Assembly (NCBI GenBank): GCA_030840885.1
Contig: JAVEDQ010000589.1
Location: forward strand, 1 to 9,882
Origin: Frankiaceae bacterium
GTDB taxonomy: Bacteria; Actinomycetota; Actinomycetes; Frankiales; Frankiaceae
Length of the DNA stretch: 9,882 nucleotides
Reading direction: 5' to 3'
Positions 1-5,937 of the stretch are shown here, one piece after another. A model generated the notes under the pieces. That model saw only the letters and a program-made list of their open reading frames with translations. It was not told the DNA's origin and did not search any database. The position numbers were made by a program, and so were the translations under genes. Numbering within the stretch: position 1 is the first letter of the stretch; each line of letters opens with the position of its first letter.

Positions 1-500
1 CCGGGGGTGACACGGATGTAGACCGGCTGGGTCACCCCGGCGTCGCGGCAGATCGCGGCGAGGCGCTCGATCTCGTGCTCGGAGTCGACGACGATACGTC
101 CGACGCCGTACTCGACGGCGCGGCGCAACTCATCGACGGACTTGTTGTTGCCGTGGAACAGCAGCCGTTCGGGCGGGAACCCCGCCGCCCGGGCGACGGC
201 GAGTTCACCGCCGGTGCAGACGTCGAGCGACAGGCCCTCCTCGGCGACCCAGCGGGCGACGGCCGTGCACAGGAAGGCCTTGCCGGCGTAGTAGACCGAG
301 GCGGCCCCGCCGAAGGCGTCGCGGTACTCACGGGCACGGGCGCGGAAGTCGTCCTCGTCGAGCACGAACAGCGGGCTGCCGAACTCGGCGACGAGGTCGT
401 CGACGCGACGGCCCGCGACCACGAGCATGCCGTCCTCGGCGACGTCGGCGTGCCGGGGCCAGAGGACGGGGTCGAGGCCAGGATCGGTGTGCGTCGTCAT
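1..500 (-). CDS. lysA: Diaminopimelate decarboxylase, N-terminal part (runs off left edge)
   Basis: The enzyme is a PLP-dependent decarboxylase that converts meso-diaminopimelate to L-lysine, the last step of lysine biosynthesis, in the cytoplasm. The gene starts at ATG 500-498 and 166 codons are visible before the window ends. The N-terminal fold-III barrel of the alanine racemase/ornithine decarboxylase superfamily is recognisable. The motif YYAGKAFLC at residues 70-78 holds the PLP-binding lysine K74. SLDVCTGGE (91-99) and HGNNKS (116-121) are typical of actinobacterial LysA. The start lies 22 bp after the argS stop, an arrangement common in actinobacteria, where homoserine and threonine genes often follow. 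Nearby ATG and GTG codons at 511-517 are out of frame, which supports the chosen start. No strong Shine-Dalgarno is visible, so translation may depend on reading through from argS. The C-terminal domain, including the CxxE-type active-site residues contributed across the dimer, is outside the window. Confidence 0.95.
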   Translation of the reverse strand, partial: MTTHTDPGLDPVLWPRHADVAEDGMLVVAGRRVDDLVAEFGSPLFVLDEDDFRARAREYRDAFGGAASVYYAGKAFLCTAVARWVAEEGLSLDVCTGGELAVARAAGFPPERLLFHGNNKSVDELRRAVEYGVGRIVVDSEHEIERLAAICRDAGVTQPVYIRVTP

Positions 501-522
501 CGCCGGATCACATCCATGCAGC

Positions 523-2190
523 TCACATCCGCTCCGGGGCGGAGACGCCGAGCAGCCCGAGGCCGTTGCGCAGCACGACCTGGGTGGCCTGGACCAGCAG
601 CAGGCGGGCGTAGGTGAGCTCGTTGGCCGGTTCCTCGCCGGTCTTCAACCCCGGCGGCAGGACGCGGCAGGCGTCGTAGAAGCGGTGGTAGGTGCCGGCG
701 AGCTCCTCGAGGTGGCGCGCGATCCGGTGCGGCGCCCGCAGCTCGGCGGCGGAGGCGACGACCCGCGGGAAGTCGCCGAGTGAGCGCAGCAGGTCGCTCT
801 CCCGGTCGTGGGTGAGCAACGAGACGTCGACGTCGTGCGGCGCGGCGAGTACGACGCCGAACTCGGCCGCGTTGCGCAGCAGGCTCGCGATGCGGGCGTG
901 GGCGTACTGGACGTAGAAAACCGGGTTGTCGTTGGTCTGCCTGGCCAGCACGGCGAGGTCGAGCTCGAGCGTCGAGTCGATCGAGGAGCGCACCAGCGAG
1001 TACCGCGCCGCGTCGACGCCGACCGCGTCGACGAGGTCGTTCAGCGTGATGACGGTGCCGGCCCGCTTGCTCATGCGCACCGGCTCGCCGTCGCGCACCA
1101 GGCTCACCAGCTGACCGATCAGGATCTCGATGTTGCGCTGCGGGTCGTCGCCGGCGCAGGCCGCGAGCGCCTTGAGGCGGGCGACGTACCCGTGGTGGTC
1201 GGCGCCGAGCATGTAGACGCAGCGGTCGAACCCGCGGGAGCGTTTGTCGAGGTAGTACGCCGCGTCGGCGGTGAAGTAGGTGGTCGTCCCGTCGGACTTG
1301 ACCAGGACGCGGTCCTTGACGTCGCCGAAGTCGGTCGTGCGCAGCCACAGTGCGCCGTCGGCGGAGTAGGTGTGCCCCTGCTCCTGCAGGCGCGCGACGG
1401 CCGCATCGACCTGGCCGGACTCGTGCAGGGTCCGCTCGGAGAAATAGACGTCGAAGTCGACGCCGAAGGCGTGCAGGTCGGCCTTGATGGAGTCGAACAT
1501 CGACTCGACCCCGTCACGGCGGAAGGCGTCGAGCCGCTTCTCCTCCGGCTCCTCGAGCAGGCCGGGCCGGCCGGCCACGACCTGCTGGGCGATCTCGGAG
1601 ATGTAGCCGCCCGCGTAACCGTCCTCGGGCACCTCGGCGCCCCGCGCGGCGGCGTCGAGGCTCGCCGCGAACCGGTCGATCTGGACGCCGGCGTCGTTGA
1701 AGTAGTACTCGCGCGCCACCTCGGCCCCGCTGGCCTGCAGCACGCGGGCGAGCGCGTCACCCACCGCAGCCCACCGGGTGCCACCGAGGTGGATCGGGCC
1801 GGTCGGGTTCGCGCTGACGAACTCGAGGTCGATCGTCTCGCCCGACGCCTCGCTGTTGCGGCCGTAGGTCTCGCCGGCCTCGACGACGGCGGCGGCGATC
1901 CGGCCGACCGCGTCGAGGCGGATGTTGAGGAAGCCCGGCCCCGCGACCTCGACCGCTGCCACGCCGTCAGCGGTCCGCAGGTGCGCCGCCAGGATCTCGG
2001 CAACGTCCCGAGGGGGGCGGCGGGCAGGCTTGGCCAGCTTCAGCGCGACGTTGGTGGCGTAGTCGCCGTGCTCCCGGCTGCGAGGGCGTTCGACCGTGAC
2101 CGTCTCGGGTACGGCCACGGCGTGTTCGCTGCCCTCGACGGCGGCCGCAACGGCCGCAACGACGGCGGCGGCGAGGTCGGCTGGGGTCAC
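523..2190 (-). CDS. argS: Arginine--tRNA ligase (class I)
   Basis: The protein charges tRNA-Arg with arginine using ATP in the cytoplasm. It is 555 aa, the usual length for bacterial ArgS. The order is an N-terminal additional domain (about 1-115), a Rossmann catalytic core and a C-terminal DALR anticodon-binding domain (from about 423, [12 protein letters not shown]). The class I HIGH signature appears as HLGG at 134-137, after SANPTGPI. The KMSKS-type loop appears as RMSKRAGT at 372-379. GADHHGY (329-335) is another ArgS hallmark. The start is GTG 2190-2188. It has no convincing ribosome binding site, but a TANNNT hexamer lies 6 nt upstream, which fits a leaderless message. lysA follows at 22 bp, so the two are probably co-transcribed. 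A tRNA-Arg(CCG) gene lies about 1.2 kb away on the other strand. I read that as coincidence, not a functional cluster. Confidence 0.97.
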   Translation of the reverse strand: MTPADLAAAVVAAVAAAVEGSEHAVAVPETVTVERPRSREHGDYATNVALKLAKPARRPPRDVAEILAAHLRTADGVAAVEVAGPGFLNIRLDAVGRIAAAVVEAGETYGRNSEASGETIDLEFVSANPTGPIHLGGTRWAAVGDALARVLQASGAEVAREYYFNDAGVQIDRFAASLDAAARGAEVPEDGYAGGYISEIAQQVVAGRPGLLEEPEEKRLDAFRRDGVESMFDSIKADLHAFGVDFDVYFSERTLHESGQVDAAVARLQEQGHTYSADGALWLRTTDFGDVKDRVLVKSDGTTTYFTADAAYYLDKRSRGFDRCVYMLGADHHGYVARLKALAACAGDDPQRNIEILIGQLVSLVRDGEPVRMSKRAGTVITLNDLVDAVGVDAARYSLVRSSIDSTLELDLAVLARQTNDNPVFYVQYAHARIASLLRNAAEFGVVLAAPHDVDVSLLTHDRESDLLRSLGDFPRVVASAAELRAPHRIARHLEELAGTYHRFYDACRVLPPGLKTGEEPANELTYARLLLVQATQVVLRNGLGLLGVSAPERM

Positions 2191-2206
2191 CCCCCGATGC
2201 TATCGG
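2188..2206 (-). promoter_or_regulatory. Candidate leaderless promoter (-10 box) with overlapping 13-bp inverted repeat before argS
   Basis: On the minus strand TAGCAT (2202-2197) matches the actinobacterial -10 consensus TANNNT. It is followed by six bases and then the argS GTG, the spacing expected if transcription starts at the start codon. The hexamer sits inside a perfect inverted repeat, CCGAT-3 nt-ATCGG (2194-2206). I could not find a good -35 match at 17-18 bp. The inverted repeat could be an operator or may arise by chance in GC-rich sequence. Confidence 0.35.
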
Positions 2207-2265
2207 CGCTCCCCCGCCCACCTATTGATTTGTTGTGGTGGTGCGGTTCGGCATGTGGGCCCGGG

Positions 2266-2934
2266 TCAGGAGTGGTCGGCCGGGTTCGGCGGCGTCGAGG
2301 TGTTCTGCTGCGGCGGGTTGGTCACGAGCTCGGCGGCCTGCTCGGGTGTCGCGCCGGCGCAGCGTGCACCCTTTTCCCCACCGAGCCCGTTGGCGACGTA
2401 GGTCGAGACGAACTCGCGCAGCCGCGGATCGGTCGGCGAGTCGACCGCCAGCTGCAGCCCCCAGGCGGTGGCCACGACGGGCGAGGCCTGGGTCGGGTAG
2501 GGCGAAACCAGCGTGTAGCTCTGGTTCAGCGACGTCAACGCGGCCAACGGCGCCGGGTCGACCCCGGGCTTGTAGGTCAGCCAGACCGCCCCGTGCTCGA
2601 GCGAGTGGACCGCACTCTCATTGGCCAGCGTCGTGGTGTAGACGCCGCAGTTGATCGGGACGGGGCTGTGCGCGCCACCCATCGGCGGCGACTGGACGTA
2701 GCGCAACGGGCCGAGGAAGTGGAGATGCCACTGCTTGGCGGTGAAGTCGAGGCTCCGCACACCTGCGATGGACGTGCTGGGGCTGGCCTGCGGTGCGGTG
2801 GCCGTGCTGGTGACCGCCGCGCCGGCGGCGGCGCCGGACCCGCCGGAGCCGCCGGAACTCGAGCCGCAGGCGACGGCGAACAGCCCCGCGACGGTGACGA
2901 GTACGGCAAGCCGACGGCTCGCAGCGGTGGTCAT
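2266..2934 (-). CDS. DUF3105 domain lipoprotein
   Basis: This is a 222-aa predicted lipoprotein of unknown function. The N-terminus has basic residues (RR at 7-8), a short hydrophobic stretch (9-22) and a lipobox-like AVAC with C23 as the lipidation site, so it is probably anchored on the outer face of the membrane. A Gly/Ser/Ala/Thr spacer follows (24-57). The rest matches DUF3105: WHLHFLG (69-75), PPMGGAHSPVP (83-93), NCGVY (95-99), VHSLEHGAVWLTY (109-121) and PYP (145-147) before ATAWG (155-159). Conserved histidines (H89, H110, H114) and two cysteines (C96, C192) could bind a metal or form a disulphide; that is inference. The start at ATG 2934 is 20 bp after the receiver gene stop, pointing to one operon. 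No obvious Shine-Dalgarno precedes it. No enzymatic activity is known to me for this family. Confidence 0.88.
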   Translation of the reverse strand: MTTAASRRLAVLVTVAGLFAVACGSSSGGSGGSGAAAGAAVTSTATAPQASPSTSIAGVRSLDFTAKQWHLHFLGPLRYVQSPPMGGAHSPVPINCGVYTTTLANESAVHSLEHGAVWLTYKPGVDPAPLAALTSLNQSYTLVSPYPTQASPVVATAWGLQLAVDSPTDPRLREFVSTYVANGLGGEKGARCAGATPEQAAELVTNPPQQNTSTPPNPADHS

Positions 2935-2954
2935 GTGGCGCCGCGTCGCCGGCC

Positions 2955-3338
2955 TCACGCCGGTGCCTCCGAAAGCCGCCGGACGACCGCGACGAGCTCG
3001 TCGGGGTCGAAGGGCTTCGTGAGGTAGTAGTCGACGCCGAGCCGCGAGCCGCGCTTCAGGTCGGCCTCCTGCGCCCGGGCCGAGAGCAGCACGACACGCA
3101 CGTGCGCGGTCTCCGGATCGCTCCGCAGCCGGGCGGCGGCGTCCCAGCCATCGAGCTTCGGCATCATGATGTCGAGCGTCACCACGGCCGGGTCGACCTC
3201 GCGCACCTTGGCCAGCGCGTCCAGCCCGTCGGAGGCCTGGAACACCTCGAAGCCTTCGAGCTCGAGGTTCAGGCAAATGAGCTGGCGGATGACGTCGTCG
3301 TCATCGACGACGAGGACCCGTACTGGTGCTTCCGTCAC
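2955..3338 (-). CDS. Stand-alone response regulator receiver (CheY-like)
   Basis: This 127-aa protein consists only of a receiver domain, with no DNA-binding or enzymatic output domain. The acidic cluster is VDDDD at 11-15 and the phospho-acceptor is D56 in TLDIMMP (54-60). The switch Ser is S86 in LLSA, and the conserved lysine is K108 in LTKPF, so all receiver landmarks are present and phosphorylation is likely. No histidine kinase gene is in the window, so its partner is unknown. The start chosen is GTG 3338-3336. ATG 3343-3341 is out of frame and quickly stops. A TANNNT hexamer ends 6 nt before the GTG, suggesting a leaderless transcript. The DUF3105 lipoprotein gene follows at 20 bp. Such single-domain regulators usually act by protein-protein contact. 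Which partner it contacts cannot be seen here. Confidence 0.93.
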   Translation of the reverse strand: MTEAPVRVLVVDDDDVIRQLICLNLELEGFEVFQASDGLDALAKVREVDPAVVTLDIMMPKLDGWDAAARLRSDPETAHVRVVLLSARAQEADLKRGSRLGVDYYLTKPFDPDELVAVVRRLSEAPA

Positions 3339-3350
3339 GCCATCACCCTA
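3336..3350 (-). promoter_or_regulatory. Candidate leaderless promoter -10 box before the receiver gene
   Basis: On the minus strand TAGGGT (3350-3345) fits TANNNT and is separated from the GTG start (3338-3336) by six bases. The spacing is the same as in front of argS. No clear -35 element is seen 17-18 bp upstream. The same bases include a weak AGGGTGA that could act as a Shine-Dalgarno, so a leadered message is also possible. Confidence 0.33.
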
Positions 3351-3416
3351 GTCAGGCGGTAGCGGTGGGACCCGATGCGTACGCCGTGAGCGGCTGTCTC
3401 GGCCGGTCGAGGTTGA

Positions 3417-3422
3417 TAACGT
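3417..3422 (+). promoter_or_regulatory. Candidate -10 box of the tRNA-Arg gene
   Basis: TAACGT fits the TANNNT consensus and ends 12 bp before the mature tRNA 5' end, a plausible distance for a short 5' trailer removed by RNase P. A weak -35 candidate, CTGTCT at 3394-3399, lies at 17-bp spacing and matches TTGACA at only three positions. Confidence 0.35.
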
Positions 3423-3434
3423 CGGCAGTCCCGA

Positions 3435-3506
3435 GCCCCCGTAGCTCAGGGGATAGAGCGTCGCCCTCCGGAGGCGAAGGCGCAGGTTCGAATCCTGCCG
3501 GGGGCA
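3435..3506 (+). tRNA. tRNA-Arg, anticodon CCG
   Basis: The sequence folds into a full cloverleaf. The acceptor stem pairs GCCCCCG (3435-3441) with CGGGGGC (3499-3505), and A3506 is the discriminator base. The D arm is GCTC (3444-3447)/GAGC (3456-3459). The anticodon stem is TCGCC/GGCGA (3461-3465, 3473-3477) with loop CTCCGGA, giving anticodon CCG at 3468-3470, which reads CGG arginine codons. The T arm is GCAGG/CCTGC with loop TTCGAAT (3487-3493). The 3' end is followed by CCG rather than CCA, so CCA is not encoded and must be added after transcription. CGG is a frequent codon in this GC-rich genome. Confidence 0.96.
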
Positions 3507-3556
3507 CCGTGTGATCATCTTCGTGCGACGCACCTGCGCCTCAGGAACCTGCCGCC

Positions 3557-5773
3557 TCAGATCGCGCGGCGCTCTTCCATCCGGCGTCGCGCGCTGGACA
3601 GGTCGACGACGCGGTTCGTGCCGGCGGAGAGATCTATCTCGCCGGGGTGGCCGACGTGCCATCCCTGTGCGTAGTCGACACCGAGGGTGTGGAGCAGCCG
3701 CAGCGTGGCGGGGTCCTCGACGCATTCGGCGACGGTCCGCATTCCGAGCCCGCGCGCCATGGCCACCAGGGAGCTGACGACGACCTGGTCCTCTGCCGAG
3801 CCGGCCGCGCGGCGCACGAACTCACCGTCGATCTTGAGGTAGTCGAACGGCAGGTGCCGCAGGTGGTGCACCGAGCCGAACCCGGCCCCGAAGTCGTCGA
3901 TCGCAAAGGCGACGCCACGGGCACGGATCCGCCGCATGAAGTCCCCGGCCGCCTGCAGGTTCGGCAGACCGGCTGTCTCGGTGACCTCGAAGACGAGCCG
4001 GCTCGCGAGCGACGCCGGGAGCAGGCGTTCGATCTCGTCGGCGAAACCGCGGTCGCCCAGGCTCCGACCGTCGAGGTTGACGCAGAGGATGCTCTCACCG
4101 AGGGTCCCGGCGCGGAGCAGATCGACGGCGGCCGAGAAGACCCACCGGTCGAGGTCTCCGGTGAGGCCGTGCCGGCTCGCGGTGGGCAGGAAGCTCGCGG
4201 GCAGCATCATCCGCTGGCCGACCTGCAGCCGGACGAGCAGTTCGTGGTGGGTGACCTCCCCGGTCTCCAGGTCGACCAGCGGCTGGGCGACGACGCGGAA
4301 GTTGCCCGCGCGCAGCGCCTCGAGCACACCGGCGCGGCCCCGCTCGACGGGCTGGCTCGCCGAGGACCGGGTTCCGGGTGCGTCGGTGCCGAAGCGCCGG
4401 ACGCGCCCGGGCCCCTCGTCCTTGGCCTGGTACATCGCGGTGTCGGCACGGGCCAGCACCTCGTCGACGGTGACCCGGTGCCCTTCGAAGGTGGCGACGC
4501 CGACGCTGGTGGTGACCGCGTGCGAGTGGGCGTCATCGAGGCGGATGCGGGTGCCGGCGAGACAGGCCGCGAGGTCCTCCGCGACCCGGAGGGCCTGATC
4601 GGGCTCTACGTCGCTGAGCAGGACGGCGAACTCGTCCCCGCCGAGGCGGGCCAGCAGGTCGCTGGCACGCAGCCGGCGCGACAGTGCGGTGGCGACGCCG
4701 ACGATGACGCGGTCGCCCGCGCTGTGCCCCATCGTGTCGTTGATCATCTTGAACTGGTCGAGGTCGAGCAGCAGCACCGCACCCCGGGGGCCGTGGCGAT
4801 GTACGAGCGCGACGTGGCGCTCGAGCTCGCGGCTGAGCTGGCGGCGGTTCGCCAGGCCCGTGAGCGGGTCGTGCTCCCCGAGGTGGCGCAGCTGCGCCTC
4901 GTAGTGCTTGCGCTCGCTGATGTCGGTCAGCTGCAGCAGCAGCCGGGTCGGCTGTCCCTCGGCGGACCAGAGCCGGACGTGGACCGAGACCCACACGGTG
5001 CCGCCGTCGGCCCGCAGCAGCTTGCGCTCCCCCGCGCCGCTCTCGCCGTGGATCGGGAGGAGGTCGGGGTCGGGCGCGGGCTCGTCGGCCACGGTCAACT
5101 CGTCGATCGACAGCCCCTCGAGGGCGTCGACCGACAGGCCGGTCAGGCGGCAGAAGGCGTCGTTGACCTCGAGGAACCGCTCGTCGACGTCGACGACGGC
5201 CATGGCGATGGGCGCGTCCTGGAACGCCCCCCGGAAGCGCTCCTGGGCGCGCATGGTCTGCTCGGCCCGGCGCCAGGGGCTGCGGTCGGTGGCGGCTCCG
5301 AAGAAGCTCGCGCGGCCGTCGGCGTCGGCGGCCTCCACGCGGCCCAGGGTCAACAGCACGTCGTGCCGGCCGCCGGCCTGGTCCACGAGGGTCCAGCTCC
5401 GGGACTGACCTGCGTCCGACGGGACCGGGAGCACGCACGCCGGCGCGGCGCCATCGGCTAGCGCGGCGTCATCGACGAGCGCAGCGGTGCGCTCGGCGAG
5501 CTGCGCCGGCTCGATGAGCTCGCGGAGCGTACGGACGCCGATGAGATCCGCGGGCTCGACGGCGAGGAGGCGGCACAACGCGTCGTCGGCGAAGGTGAAC
5601 AGGCCGTCGGCGTCGCAGGCGAACAGCGCCGGCTCGCCGATCGTCGACAGGTCCTCGCCGGAGAGGTCGGCGCCCTCGATCTGGCCCCCGAACACCTCTG
5701 ATGGCGTTCCGTGGCCCGTCTCGTCGTCGGCGTCGTGCTGCTGCGCCGGTTCCCGCGTCCGCCCGTCTGGCAT
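3557..5773 (-). CDS. PAS-PAS-GGDEF-EAL cyclic-di-GMP signalling protein
   Basis: This is a predicted cytosolic bifunctional diguanylate cyclase/c-di-GMP phosphodiesterase of 738 aa with no membrane segment. Two PAS-type sensor domains (about 45-168 and 177-290) lead into GGDEF (about 300-463) and EAL (about 479-718). GGDEF is intact at 378-382 and the product-inhibition I-site RASD (369-372) lies exactly five residues upstream, so cyclase activity with feedback inhibition is likely. In the EAL domain the signature reads HELL (E511). The other expected residues are seen: N566 in VNLD, E596 and E599 in FEVTE, the DDFGAG pair D626/D627, K647 in LKID, and E683 in AECVE. Phosphodiesterase activity is therefore plausible. 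The ATG at 5773 was chosen because AGGGAG lies seven bases upstream. An open frame continues to TTG 5911 (784 aa, with ATG at 5884 and 5875), but that extension lacks a Shine-Dalgarno and includes AGA and other A/T-ending codons that are rare here. The input signal is unknown. Confidence 0.93.
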   Translation of the reverse strand: MPDGRTREPAQQHDADDETGHGTPSEVFGGQIEGADLSGEDLSTIGEPALFACDADGLFTFADDALCRLLAVEPADLIGVRTLRELIEPAQLAERTAALVDDAALADGAAPACVLPVPSDAGQSRSWTLVDQAGGRHDVLLTLGRVEAADADGRASFFGAATDRSPWRRAEQTMRAQERFRGAFQDAPIAMAVVDVDERFLEVNDAFCRLTGLSVDALEGLSIDELTVADEPAPDPDLLPIHGESGAGERKLLRADGGTVWVSVHVRLWSAEGQPTRLLLQLTDISERKHYEAQLRHLGEHDPLTGLANRRQLSRELERHVALVHRHGPRGAVLLLDLDQFKMINDTMGHSAGDRVIVGVATALSRRLRASDLLARLGGDEFAVLLSDVEPDQALRVAEDLAACLAGTRIRLDDAHSHAVTTSVGVATFEGHRVTVDEVLARADTAMYQAKDEGPGRVRRFGTDAPGTRSSASQPVERGRAGVLEALRAGNFRVVAQPLVDLETGEVTHHELLVRLQVGQRMMLPASFLPTASRHGLTGDLDRWVFSAAVDLLRAGTLGESILCVNLDGRSLGDRGFADEIERLLPASLASRLVFEVTETAGLPNLQAAGDFMRRIRARGVAFAIDDFGAGFGSVHHLRHLPFDYLKIDGEFVRRAAGSAEDQVVVSSLVAMARGLGMRTVAECVEDPATLRLLHTLGVDYAQGWHVGHPGEIDLSAGTNRVVDLSSARRRMEERRAI

Positions 5774-5937
5774 CCGGTATCTCCCTGCTCCCGGAATTCC
5801 ATCGGCCGTCCGGCGGACCTGCTGAGCCACGCCGTCGCCACGGTCCGGGCCGAGTTGTCCGGTTGCCTCGCCCATCCGGGCCATGATGGCGGGCGCCGCC
5901 TGGACGATCAAACAGGTCGCCCGTTCGGCAGAGCGCG
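5774..5937. other. Intergenic stretch between protease stop and GGDEF-EAL start
   Basis: This 164-bp stretch holds the ribosome binding site of the PAS-GGDEF-EAL gene (AGGGAG on the minus strand, about 5786-5781) and an in-frame upstream extension that could be coding if the gene starts at TTG 5911. Small palindromes around 5879-5900 (GCCAT-G-ATGGC and a GGCG/CGCC pair) could weakly terminate the protease message, but there is no T-tract. I see no clear promoter and no independent gene. Confidence 0.4.

Noticed and set aside
808..3027. 739-codon plus-strand open frame
   Set aside because: It is antisense to argS, the DUF3105 gene and part of the receiver gene, all of which have clear family motifs. 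Long antisense frames are expected at this GC content. Its translation shows no domain I recognise.
3507..3556. Intrinsic terminator after tRNA-Arg
   Set aside because: Only a short GTGCG/CGCAC palindrome around 3522-3532 is present, with almost no loop and no T-tract. It is too weak to call.
3435..3560. tRNA-Arg as an integration site for a genomic island
   Set aside because: I found no direct repeat of the tRNA 3' end elsewhere in the window and no integrase or phage gene, and neighbouring genes have the same composition as the rest.
3348..3725. Minus-strand open frame whose translation contains RQDSNLRLRLRRATLYPLSY
   Set aside because: This is the well-known spurious protein produced by translating the antisense strand of a tRNA gene. 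It lies across tRNA-Arg and into the GGDEF-EAL gene in another frame.
3647..5461. 604-codon plus-strand open frame
   Set aside because: It is antisense to the PAS-GGDEF-EAL gene and has no recognisable motifs. It is explained by third-position GC bias.
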